A stretch of DNA of 51,642 nt. Source: Porogramme epimiltina. Taxonomy: Eukaryota > Basidiomycota > Agaricomycetes > Polyporales > Polyporaceae. The stretch is from assembly GCA_900155495.1 (NCBI GenBank), contig FTLJ01000880.1:1-51642 (forward strand), read 5' to 3'. The notes beneath the pieces are model-generated. The model was not told where the DNA came from. It did not search any database and saw only the letters and a list, made by a program, of their open reading frames with translations. The position numbers were made by a program, and so were the translations under genes. This document shows, one piece after another, positions 41,895 through 51,642 of the stretch (position 1 is its first letter; every line of letters begins with the position of its first letter).

Positions 41895-42671
41895 GGAAGC
41901 TCAGCTCCGCGTGGGTGTGGACATACGTTTACCACAAAGCAGGTGCTGATCTTCGTTGTACCAGGCCCGTGTACCCACGAGAACTTGAAGAAGGTTGTGA
42001 ATATCACCGGGGCGCCTCGCATAAGGCCTCGACTGGAATGCATCCTCGGCAATGGAGTGGTCCGCCGCGACATTGAGCGCATCTCAGTCGTTCGAGACCC
42101 AAGTTCCCCGTTCTGTGCACGTGCTCATCTGAGGACGCGACCATGTATATAGCGGTGGATACGGCACAATCAAAATTCGCAAGCGCCTTCGAAGGTGACG
42201 CGCATCACGATGCAACTCTCTTCTTCGTTCGACACTAGAGCTCATTGGTCGCACTTCTTCCCAGTGCCCCACGGTTTCCTGAATGGCGCATGGCTCTGGA
42301 ACGAATGGATGTAATGAAGCACTGCGATCTCGTAAGGGGCGACCCGGTCCACGCACTACTTAAGTCGAATGCCTTTTGGCGCTCCCTCGGACCCGCTTCT
42401 TTGCTTTGGGACAACATATCACAGGACGTTGAGACGAGTACAAGGCCACCCGTCTGCACCTCAGGTGAGGGAAAGGCTCACCTCGACGCAGGTGGGAGTC
42501 GTAACATTCAACTCGACTCAGGAAACAGTGGCAGTGGTAGATGTTTGTCTAAGGGCGGGCCTGCCCGTCCGCCACAGCTTCTCCAATCCACCGCCCTTCT
42601 AGGGGGCACCTCAGAGCACTACACTCGCCCCGTTACCAACCCGGAGCCCCACCAACGACCTCAAGAGCCCT
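41895..42671. other. Spacer between copies 7 and 8
   Basis: 41895-41990 repeats the flank of copy 6 up to the point where RPT6 remnant 6 begins there; only AACTTGAAGAAG is left here. Beyond 42000 no homology or gene was recognised. Confidence 0.55.
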
Positions 42672-43847
42672 ATGTCCCCCGCAAATCTCACATTCACCTC
42701 CCTTCCGTCCGCAGACACGTGCACTCGGTACACCGTCACATGGAACTACACTGGACCTCAGCAGAAGTTCACCCTTGCAGTTGGCCCCCTTTCCTCGCAG
42801 GGAGTCACATCGATGTATCGTGTTTTGGTAACCGACGTCGACGCCACATCGCAAGCGTGGACGTGGACGAGTGTCAATGTCACACAGGGGCTCTATATCT
42901 TTGTCGCCGATGGGACGGGGGTAGGCAGAATCGAAGGGAAGTCTACCGCATTCCTTGTCAACACCGGCGCAGACGTTTCATGCCTCGACGCGGAGAGCTC
43001 ATCCTCAACGTCATATGGGAGCTCAACTTCCGCCGCAACCTCAACTGCCCGTGCTCAATCCGGGGTATATCCTATGCTCCTGTCCTCCCGTGCTGATTCA
43101 AGCCACCGCCACATCAACGCGGCCGCGATCGCTGGAGGCGTAGTCGGGGGATTTGCCGCTCTATGCATTTCATCTTTACTCGTATATCACATTTGGCGCA
43201 GACGTGCCGCTGTCTTCCCTCCCCGCGGAGAGACCCAAGGACCGAGACGAACTGCGCTATCGACAACCTCCGCACCACAAGGCGCGGATAAATACACCCC
43301 CCGCATACAAAGGACCCTAAAGATGCTTCCTGCGCTCCCGCGGCTGGAACCCAACCGCCGCGCACCGTCGAACCTCGCAATCTACTCCCCGGGGCCTGAG
43401 CCGTCCTCGATCTCGCCGCAGGTCCCGGCGTCCCCAAGCTTCTCTGCCCCTTTGTCGCCGCCGCCGCCACCCCGCGACGAACACCTTCCCTCAGCCTCGC
43501 TTCCAGTCTCCAATTCCCCACCATGGAGTCCTGTTCCGTCGACACCGAACCCGTTCGGGAGCGGAGCATCTGAAGTGGGCTCGCGGCACCTAAGCTTCGC
43601 GAGCTCGCAGTGGGTGCGGGACGCGGACTCGCCGGCGCCGTCGTCGGCGACGTCGCAAATGTACCGCGTCCGGGACAGCGCGCAGAGCGAGTGGGGCGCG
43701 TTGTGGCTGCGGCGACCCGAACTTCAAGCTCAGGGGCAAGAGGTCGCGCCAAGCAGCGAGGAGTTGGAAGGCTCTGCGGGGGTCTGCGGCGGCGAACTTG
43801 GAGCGGAGATGGTAGTGCACGGCCTAGGGGGCCGAGCGGACGTTTGA
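42672..43847 (+). CDS. Kre9-like domain membrane protein, divergent array copy 8
   Basis: 391 residues. The Kre9-like domain is right at the N-terminus: SADTCTRYTVTWNYTGPQQK, SQAWTWTSVNVTQGLYIFVA, NTGADVSCLD. Short Ser/Thr stalk, helix AAIAGGVVGGFAALCISSLL, WRRR stop-transfer, Pro/Ser-rich tail with LPRLEPNRRAPSNLAI and SPAPSSATSQMYRVRDSAQS EW, which ties it to the class-2 tails of copies 6 and 7. It is the most diverged copy and is not preceded by an RPT6 remnant, so it may be the old single-copy member or a neighbouring family member. Confidence 0.82.
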   Translation: MSPANLTFTSLPSADTCTRYTVTWNYTGPQQKFTLAVGPLSSQGVTSMYRVLVTDVDATSQAWTWTSVNVTQGLYIFVADGTGVGRIEGKSTAFLVNTGADVSCLDAESSSSTSYGSSTSAATSTARAQSGVYPMLLSSRADSSHRHINAAAIAGGVVGGFAALCISSLLVYHIWRRRAAVFPPRGETQGPRRTALSTTSAPQGADKYTPRIQRTLKMLPALPRLEPNRRAPSNLAIYSPGPEPSSISPQVPASPSFSAPLSPPPPPRDEHLPSASLPVSNSPPWSPVPSTPNPFGSGASEVGSRHLSFASSQWVRDADSPAPSSATSQMYRVRDSAQSEWGALWLRRPELQAQGQEVAPSSEELEGSAGVCGGELGAEMVVHGLGGRADV

Positions 43848-44270
43848 AGTGCTGCTTGCTTTCGCGGACGCCTCTTTTAGCTACCTGCGGCACCCCCGCA
43901 GCGGCCTTTTTGTGCTGTACAGATGGGGTTCTGCTCCAAGACTACGGTAGTACATGGCAGTTGGTGATTATAGAGGTGTAGGGCGCCTAGATGCGCAGGC
44001 TACCTTTTGACTCCGTACCTCCACGATGATTCCACTCCTCCTTACCGCCGCCCGTACAATTTGTCAATATACGATTTCTCGTGCACCCATCCACTCCTGT
44101 GATGACGACTCGCCCACTCTACGGAACCTCCTCAACGAACAGAAGGCTCCCATGCTGCGGTAGTGCTTATGCGAATTCGGGGAGCGCAGGTTTCCCTTCT
44201 TTTAAGTGAGCCCAGACCCCACCTGAACGTCCCACACCCCCACTCCACCCTCATTACCACCACGCCGAAA
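43848..44270. other. Intergenic between array and helicase genes
   Basis: No gene seen. A hairpin CTGCGG..CCGCAG followed by TTTTT at about 43884-43910 lies just after copy 8. Confidence 0.5.
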
Positions 44271-47200
44271 ATGTCGGCGGACACAACTGCCTTTCAAAAC
44301 TTTTGTCCTGGGCAGCTGTTCTCGAACGTCTGCTATGAGCCCGCATCTTGCACGCTGGACCATGACGTTCAGATATGCGAATTGTGTGCCGTCGTATGCT
44401 CTCCGGCCGCCAATTATAGCACCCACATGAACGGCCAGAAGCATCGTATGAACGAGGCCGACACGGACAAGTTCATTCCCACCGTATCCAACGCGATGAA
44501 GCGGTGTACAACCTGCTCTCGCAACATTCCTCGCGAGAGTTGGCTGCAGCATCTCAGGTCTGATGCGCACTACAGCCACCTAAAACTAGCTACTCTTAGG
44601 GCAGCTTTCGAACAGACCGAGTTCGATAAGCAAGGTGTCGTCGTCTCCCATACCGATGCCCTCGGCGTCGACTTTGGTGTCCTCAACTCGGATGAAGCCG
44701 CTGCAGGAGTCGAGGCAGAGATCCACATCTCCTCTGACAACACCGACCCCGTCACCATGGTCGGGACAGAGGTGCACTCTCGCGTGCCCAACCATGCCAC
44801 ACTGTACGTTTCTCAAGTATCTCTGTATCCACATTCGACACTGAGAGGAAGATCACAGCTTCACCCTCACCGATCTCGGCGCGGCGCCTACTGTAATCCC
44901 AGGCCGGCCCCTAGTCCTCACAACTCGCTTCTGCCACTCGGAGATCGGTCGCTACGAAGCGCGGCTCGAGCTCACCTTCCAAGGTGCGAGCGGAGCTCCG
45001 TTCGTCATCGCACGCCGACTCCTGGCCGTGGTGGGTGAGGCTACCGACAGGGAGCTCCTGAAGCCGGTGCGACCGTATGCCCCCGCGCGCCGCACTTATT
45101 GCGACGAGGACCTCCCTGTGGTGTCGGGACGGGTGCCCCCCACCAAGCATACCGAGTGGGCAAGAGAGCTACTTCACTTTCCTATCCCTCCGCCTCTACG
45201 ACAGGTATTGGAGTCTGGACCGCCTCAGGAGGTTTCGGAGGCTCTCCGCGAACGGTGTTTCACAGGCCCACTGTCGCCAGCAAATTACCTCTTCTATTTC
45301 CAGACTCTGCTCTGGATCGAGGAGCATCGGACTGTGTATGTTCTATCTATCTAAAGCGAGCATGTCTGAGACATGTTACGTTGTAGGAAAGATCTCCAAG
45401 TATACAATCTGCCTGATGTTGCGTTCACTCAAAAGGGGTCCCTCTACACGTAAGCGCGTGGTGCCCAATGCCGTTGGTTCGTACTTACCCGGACACAGGG
45501 TGCTTGTGCACGGCCTCTCCGAGAAACGGCCGAGCATTGTTAGGGGTGAGTCTTTCCTTCACTCTGATGGATGCACGTGTTCACTTCAATGCTCGCCGTA
45601 GGCGACGTCATCCTGGCCCAGGAGCCCACTGGTTCTCAAAGTTTCCAGGGTTTTGTGCATGATGTCCGTGCGGAGGAGATTTATGTGCATTTCCATGGCA
45701 CATTCCAAGCGATTGACAGAAGATACAACGTCTTCTTCCAATTAAACCGGACAACCCTCCGCCGCCAGCATCAAGCACTACTGGCGCCGATACCGAAACC
45801 GGAGCGACTGTTGTTCCCGGAGCCGGGCCAAGAAGGGTTGGCGTCCCCTGTCGCTCCTGGTGAGCCGCAATTCGAGCTCTTCGATATCTCAATCGGCGGC
45901 AATGCGCACCAACTTCAAGCTGTGAAGTCAATCCTGAGTCTTAGGCCAGGGACCGCGCCCTTCGTTGTGTTTGGCCCGTGAGTTCGATATACGCATTGAT
46001 CCAAGCCGAATCGAATGCTTAATAACGTACTGCGCAGGCCGGGCACCGGCAAGACTGTCACAATAGTTGAAGCTATAAGGCAAATTCTTGACCAGAACCC
46101 CCACGCAAGAATTCTCGCCTGCGCGCCGAGCAATAGCGCCGCGGATCTCATCGCACAGCGCCTACTGGCGCTGTCGACTGAAGAGATGTTCCGTTGCAAC
46201 GCCGCCTTCCGCGAACCCGGGTCTATACCTCCATTGCTGGTTCCCTACACCCTTCGTGAGGGGAACCAGTATGTACTCCCCTCTCTTGGTACGTTGATGA
46301 AGTACAAGGTCGTGGTGGCAACTTGCACAAACGCCTCATTCGCATACAACATTGGGGTTCCTGGGGGGCACTGGTCGCACGTCTTCGTCGACGAGGCTGG
46401 TCAGGCTTCCGAACCCGAACTTCTCACGGCCATCAAGCCCCTCAATAGGGAGAACACCCGCGTCATCCTCTCCGGCGACCCCAAGCAGCTGGGGCCCGTT
46501 ATCCGTTCCAGCATAGCCCGTGAATTTGGGATGGACAGAAGCTATCTGGACCGCCTTCTTGGGCGTGAGATGTATAGTGCCGAGTGCGGTAGAGGAACTG
46601 CGTCAGTACATTCGTTATCTGGGAATGTGCGAAGGTCTCACTGAGCTGACACTGTTGATTCTCTCTTATAGGTATATCAAGCTGATCCAAAACTACCGTT
46701 CACACCCTGCGATCCTCCGCTTCCCGAATGAGAAGTTCTACGACGACGAACTGGAGGTCTGCGGCCCCGAGGAGGACATCAATTCCCTGATAAGATCCTC
46801 GCAACTCGTTGAACCAGGCTTCCCCGTCGTGTTCCATGCAATCTCCGGTTCGAACGTGCGAGAGGCATTTTCGCCTTCGTTCTTCAACATAGAGGAGGCC
46901 CTCCAGGTAAAATCCTATATATTGAAGTTGCTTCACGACCGGCGGAATCCGATCAGTGAGTTGCATCCCACTTGATTAATTGCCGGCCGGCCGGTACTGT
47001 GGTTGCTCATTGGGCGTTCAGCGGCGCACGAGATCGGCGTTATCTCGCCCTACCATGCCCAAGTGCGCAAGATCCGACGCCTTTTGTCCAATGGGAGCCT
47101 CTCGAACGTCAAAGTTGGGTCCGTCGAGGAGTTCCAAGGGCAGGTATGTACCGGCCTCGGGTAGCACTGGCCGCACCGCTACCCTAATATTGAACTCACC

Positions 47201-47690
47201 GCCGCGTCCACGTTGTAGGAACGTCGCGTGGTTATTTTGTCCACTGTGCGGAGCAGTACAGATCTGCTCGCATATGACGCGAAGTTCGCCTTGGGGTTCT
47301 TGTCAAACCCCCGTCGCTTCAACGGTGAGCCCTAGTGCTAACACCGTTCCCCGCTTCGCTAACGTTCTTATGATTACCCTGTCAGTGGCGGTCACGCGCG
47401 CGAAGGCGCTCCTCATCGTCGTCGGAGACGCTCCTCTCCTTTCGATCGACCCGCTTTGGAGGGCCTTCATGAACTACGTACACCTCAACGGCGGCTGGCG
47501 CGGCGACGAGCCTACGTGGGACACCACTGCGGCTGTCCAAGACGACGAGGACTACGCCAACGAACTGTGTGAGGCGATCGCGGCGGAGATGAGTACAGCC
47601 ATTGCGCTGCTCGGGCCGCAAGAGGACATGGAGGGCGAGGCCAACGTAGAACGTGATTGGAATAACGACGGGGAGCCTGCGGAGTGGTAG
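44271..47690 (+). CDS. MOV10/SDE3-type SF1 RNA helicase with N-terminal zinc fingers
   Basis: Ten exons: 44271-44803, 44859-45335, 45387-45449, 45499-45545, 45602-45977, 46038-46583, 46672-46955, 47022-47143, 47219-47324, 47386-47690; 952 residues. Two C2H2 fingers: C36/C39/H52/H58 and C79/C82/H94/H100. A beta-rich region (180-400) precedes the Upf1-like helicase core: Walker A GPPGTGKT 498-505, [20 protein letters not shown] 617-621, [23 protein letters not shown], motif [10 protein letters not shown], motif VI VAVTRAK. Family members are 5'-3' RNA helicases linked to Argonaute-dependent silencing and to restraint of RNA parasites. The donor of intron 6 (46584, GTGCGG) is the least certain; GTACAT at 46603 does not keep the frame. 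Confidence 0.95.
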
Positions 47691-48386
47691 TGCGAAAGCA
47701 TGTAGAGGGATGCCACGGACATTTGTATGACTATTGCTGATGTAATAAGGAATTTCACTCGTGGTAATCTCGTAGGCCAGATATGCCAAGTGTTCGCGAG
47801 TAGAAACGACCGTGTAAGTTATATGCGCGTCGCAAATAGATGGGCAGAAGAGCTATAATTCAAGTGACCTGGGCAGCCGGAAACGCGGAGCACGAAAATT
47901 TGATCGGAGAAAGCGATTAGATGGGGACCTGCATACTTTCGCCACATCAGTCGTACCGTATACCATACTTATAGGCACACCATGAAGGTCAACTTCGTCA
48001 GCTTCACGTCGATGTTTCTTACCTTCAGATGTTGTCTATATGGCGCCACTCCATTGTGCACTCATATGGCATTTTAATCCTTTCAGATTTCAGTCTGAGG
48101 GGGGATAAGCGCACGCTACCGCAGCACATCCCCGACCGCCCGCGATATAGAGTGCAGAGTTTACTTTCGAGAATTGCCCTAGGTTTGGGACTTCTTTTCC
48201 CACCAAGGCCTCCATGCATGGGTGCAACGTGCGGTGTGCACCATTCCCAATCCACCCAGTTCTTGGCCCTCTTCCGCTCATCTCCTTGCCCTGTCGGCGG
48301 TGACTAGGGTGCGTCCATCAGCCAACCCAAGACTTTTTCGCTCTGTGACGGTCCGACTTTGACATGTAGCTTTGTAGCCCGCTCAC
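47691..48386. other. Intergenic between the two helicase genes
   Basis: About 700 bp with no gene recognised. I looked for a remnant of the two zinc fingers of the first helicase here and did not see one. Confidence 0.5.
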
Positions 48387-51300
48387 ATGGATCGCCTCGA
48401 GCAGCTGGAGCATGATAGGCGAGGCGTTACAGTGTCTCATAGAGATGGCGTCGATTTCGGCGTAGTCAACCTCGCTCGGTCTGAGCAAGGAATTGTCATG
48501 CCGCTCGAGATCGCAGCCTCCGTTACTGGTATCTCCCTCGTGAGGGTCGGCACCTACCAGCCCATCTCGAGCGACCAGAAAACCCCGTGAGCTAATTTCA
48601 ATCTCTCAACGGGTCAATCGTGCTCATATCCCTGTTAGGTTCACTACATCCGTACAAAGCCTGTCCAGCCCAATCCTTCCCATCGGCGGCCGAGTGCATG
48701 TTGACGTTCGATTTCAATACAAACTGCGGGGTAGCTTCTCCGGGCGGCTCGAGCTCACATTCCGAGACCGTACGTCCACCTTCGTCATTACCCGCCGCCT
48801 CCGCATTGTGGTGGGCAACCCCGCCGATCACGAACTCCTCAAGCCCTCCGCGCCATACGTCAAACGCAAAAAAGTCCCATGGCAAAAGGATGCCTCAGTT
48901 GTAGAGGGAGAACGACCGCCGGCCATGAGCTACGCAACCAAGTGGAAGCGCAAGCTCCCAATGGTTCCCGTCCCTCCCGAGCTGTCCGCCATCCTATCCA
49001 CTGGAGATCCGACGACTGTCGTGGATGCCGTGAGAGCGCAATATCTTCCGGACATATTTCATTCCGGATCCTACGGCCAACACTTTCACATATTGCTGTG
49101 GGTAGAAGAGGCGCGTCTAATGTGAGCTTCTTCGGAGTCATGGGCACGGTAACGGTGTATCCCGCTGACGTTCACTCATCGCCTTCACCTTCATAGAGAG
49201 GACCTGAAGATGTACGATATGGAAGGCGTCAGGCTCGCTAAGCAAGGTCGTCTATATTCGTGAGTTCTAGCTTTCGGCTGTTGTCCTTCGCTTGTTCGAA
49301 CGTCTACCCAGGCTCCCGGTTCCCGGCTTAGCAGAGAAACGTCCGAGTGTAGTCATAGGTGAGCCCTTGCAAGCATTTCATCGCAACCAGCATGCATTAA
49401 CGCATCCCACAAGGCGATTCAATCCTTGCCCAGGTCCCAGGAGCTGGTGATCGCGACCTGACTTATAGAGGGTTCGTGCATGAAGTAGCACGGGACAGCA
49501 TACGAGTCGGATTTCATCCCAAATTCAATGGAAGTGCACAATACAACATCCGATTTCAGTTCAACCGTACTCCAACACGACGACAACACCAAGCGGTCCT
49601 CGCTGATTCAACCTCGACTCAGAGGCTCCTCTTCCCCGTCCTCGGGAATGAAGGTGTCTCAAAACCGATAGATATCTCTCAGCATACCATCTCTCTCTTC
49701 AACATAATGATAGCCTCAAACACTGCACAATTGCAAGCTGTCAAGACCATTATGAATCTCAGACCAGCAGCTGCGCCGTTCAAGCTATGGGGGCCGTAAG
49801 TTCGAGCCGTCGCCCCTTTAAGAAGTTATCAGCTCATCTTGGCCGCCTTATGATGTTATAGCCCCGGTACTGGGAAAACCGTCGTGGCGGTGGAATCCAT
49901 GCTCCAGGTCCTACGCCAATACCCGTCCATGAAGATTTTGGCGTGCGCTCCGAGCAACAGTGCCGCGGACCTCATCGCTCAACGGCTCTCATCCTCTCTA
50001 TCCCCCCAACAGATGTTTCGCTGCAACGCTGTCTTCCGCCCGCTGACCACGCTCCCTAAGGGCCTCGAGCCCTATGTTCGTGTCCATGACAATCATTTCG
50101 TTCTCCCCACCCTTGCCGAGCTCAACGCGTATAGGGTCATTGTCTCGACGTGTGGCAACGCGTCGTTCGCATACAATATCGGGATGGCGACAGGGCACTT
50201 CGCATATATCTTCATCGACGAGGCGGGCCAAGCGTCGGAGCCCGAGATCATGACGGCCGTCAAAGGCATAACGGGACCGGAAACGCGCGTCGTCCTGTCC
50301 GGCGACCCGAAGCAGCTCGGGCCCGTCATTCGCTCGAGTGTCGCGCGCGAGCTCGGGCTCGGAAAAAGCTACATGGAGCGCCTCATGGACCTGCCTGTCT
50401 ATAGCGCGCCAGCCGCGCGCGGCCGCTCGTACGTAGCACCCCTCCTCGCGAGTGATTTGCACTTAGCACTCACATTCCCCTCGAATACTAGGGTCATCAA
50501 ACTCGTTAAGAACTACCGCTCCCACTCTACGATCTTGCGCTACCCCAACGAGCAGTTCTACGGCGGTGAGCTAGAGGCATGCGCCGCGCCCGCCGAGGTC
50601 GACGCATTCCTTGGCTCCCCGCAGCTCGTCGCGCCGCACTTCCCTGTCGTCTTCCAACACGTCCCGGGCGAGAACGAGCGCGAGGCGACGTCGCCATCAT
50701 ACTTCAACATCCTCGAAGCCACAGAGGTCGTCGAGCGCGTCCAGAGACTGCTCGCGGACCACGCGCACCCCATCCGTGAGTGGCGCCTGTGCAATTGTGA
50801 TGAGTGGAGCTAACAGCAAGCACACCTAGGACCCGAGGACATCGGGGTGATCACCCCCTACTACGCTCAGGCACGCAAGATCCGCCTCTTGCTGAAGCAG
50901 GCGGGCGTTGATGGCACTACCGTTTGCAGTGTTGAGCTGATGCAGGGCCAGGTGCGTGCACATGCTACGGCCGTAACCTCGTGGGCTGCGAGCTCATTAC
51001 ACGCTGCGGCCGCAGGAGCGGCGCGTGATTATTCTCTCGACGGTGCGAAGCAGCAGGGATTTGCTCTCGTACGACGCGCGCTTCACGCTTGGATTCGTCG
51101 CGAACCCGCGCAGGTTCAACGGTGCGTACCGTGACCCGTCTCCCCTCCGGCTCCGCGAAGCTGACCCTCTGCGACCGCAGTCGCTGTCACCCGCGCGAAG
51201 GCGCTACTCATTGTCATCGGCGACTCCTCCGTCCTCTCCATCGACCCGCTCTGGCGCGGCTTCCTCAACTACGTCTTTCTCCACGGCGGCTGGAGCGGCG

Positions 51301-51470
51301 ACGTGCCGAGCTGGAACCCGCACGCCCCCGTCGACACGACTGTGGACTACGCGGCGCAGATGCGCGAAGCGGCGGTCGCAGAGATGGACGCGCTCGTCGC
51401 GCGCCTTGCGGAGGGCGAGGATACCGAGGGCGCCGCGAACATCGATGTGCCGTTTGTGGAGGCCGAGTAG
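48387..51470 (+). CDS. MOV10/SDE3-type SF1 RNA helicase without zinc fingers (tandem paralogue)
   Basis: Ten exons: 48387-48586, 48639-49121, 49197-49259, 49312-49358, 49414-49795, 49862-50428, 50492-50775, 50830-50951, 51016-51121, 51181-51470; 847 residues. Exons 3, 4, 7, 8 and 9 have exactly the lengths of the first helicase (63, 47, 284, 122, 106), so the pair is a tandem gene duplication. The start MDRLEQLEHDRRGVTVSHRD aligns with residue about 110 of the neighbour, so both zinc fingers are missing. Core motifs: GPPGTGKT 391-398, [20 protein letters not shown] 511-515, [30 protein letters not shown]. Motif V is altered (SVELMQGQE for SVEEFQGQE). Intron 6 is 63 nt and open, so retention would add 21 residues in frame. 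Confidence 0.94.
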
Positions 51471-51642
51471 GATGCTGGCGGTTGGACTCATTGATCTCAT
51501 CTTACCGTAGGCTTGGCGTACCTGTATACGTAATCACATTTAGCTAGATAGGCGATATAATTTTTAGCGCCTCTAGGCTAGGGCAGCCGGGCAGGCCTTA
51601 CACCGCCAGACAGGGAGCAGTGGATTCTATGAGAGATTTTGA
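51471..51642. other. 3' flank of the second helicase gene
   Basis: 172 bp to the window edge; no feature seen. Confidence 0.5.

Noticed and set aside
43884..43910. Hairpin followed by T5 after array copy 8, like a Rho-independent terminator
   Set aside because: The genome is eukaryotic; such hairpins are not pol II terminators, and the G/C stem is expected by chance in this composition.
46603..46671. Alternative intron 6 of the first helicase with a GTACAT donor
   Set aside because: It would be phase 0 and throws [11 protein letters not shown] out of frame; the donor at 46584 keeps the frame.

Overview
The window looks like nuclear DNA of a filamentous basidiomycete, most likely an agaricomycete. 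Genes are split by many short GT-AG introns of about 50-90 nt, the coding DNA is GC-rich, and the recognisable proteins (Rpt6 proteasome ATPase, Mrs2 magnesium channel, MOV10/SDE3-type helicases, F-box protein) are eukaryotic. There are no operons or Shine-Dalgarno sites. The placement is inferred from gene structure and protein character, not from a search.

Layout. 1-466 holds the cut-off 3' part of a minus-strand single-pass membrane protein gene. 1953-3775 is an F-box protein gene (minus). 5044-6242 is a multi-pass membrane protein gene (plus). 6.9-12.85 kb is a tandem duplication in which each unit ends in a minus-strand gene for a Ser/Thr-rich single-pass membrane protein; the left copy has lost its folded ectodomain and has a frameshifted tail. 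13521-16558 is a 12-exon MRS2 gene (minus) with a 21-nt microexon, a GC-AG intron and a 564-nt intron carrying 18-bp repeats. 17489-18332 is a small nucleotidyltransferase-like gene, divergent from MRS2.

From 20.1 to 43.8 kb the window is dominated by an array. An intact RPT6 gene (20092-21520) is followed by a membrane-protein gene. The pair then recurs: at least six decayed RPT6 remnants (exons 4-5, exons 1-5, exon 5 only, exons 1-3, exons 4-5, exons 3-4) lie between seven further membrane-protein copies, one of which is clearly dead. The membrane proteins share a roughly 100-residue domain reminiscent of the Kre9/KNH N-terminal fold, with two conserved cysteines and an NGT glycosylation sequon. 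After it come a Ser/Thr/Pro-rich stalk, a Gly-rich transmembrane helix, an Arg-rich stop-transfer and a Pro-rich tail, which in several copies carries PPxY and LPxY motifs. Between two units sits an 871-bp foldback element with two divergent tRNA-like pol III promoters and an 8-bp target duplication; a paralogous unit preserves the empty site.

The right end (44271-51470) carries two tandem MOV10/SDE3-type SF1 RNA helicase genes with matching 10-exon structures. The first has two N-terminal zinc fingers and the second lacks them. Exon coordinates were assigned by hand from splice-site phase and family alignment; no computation was run.
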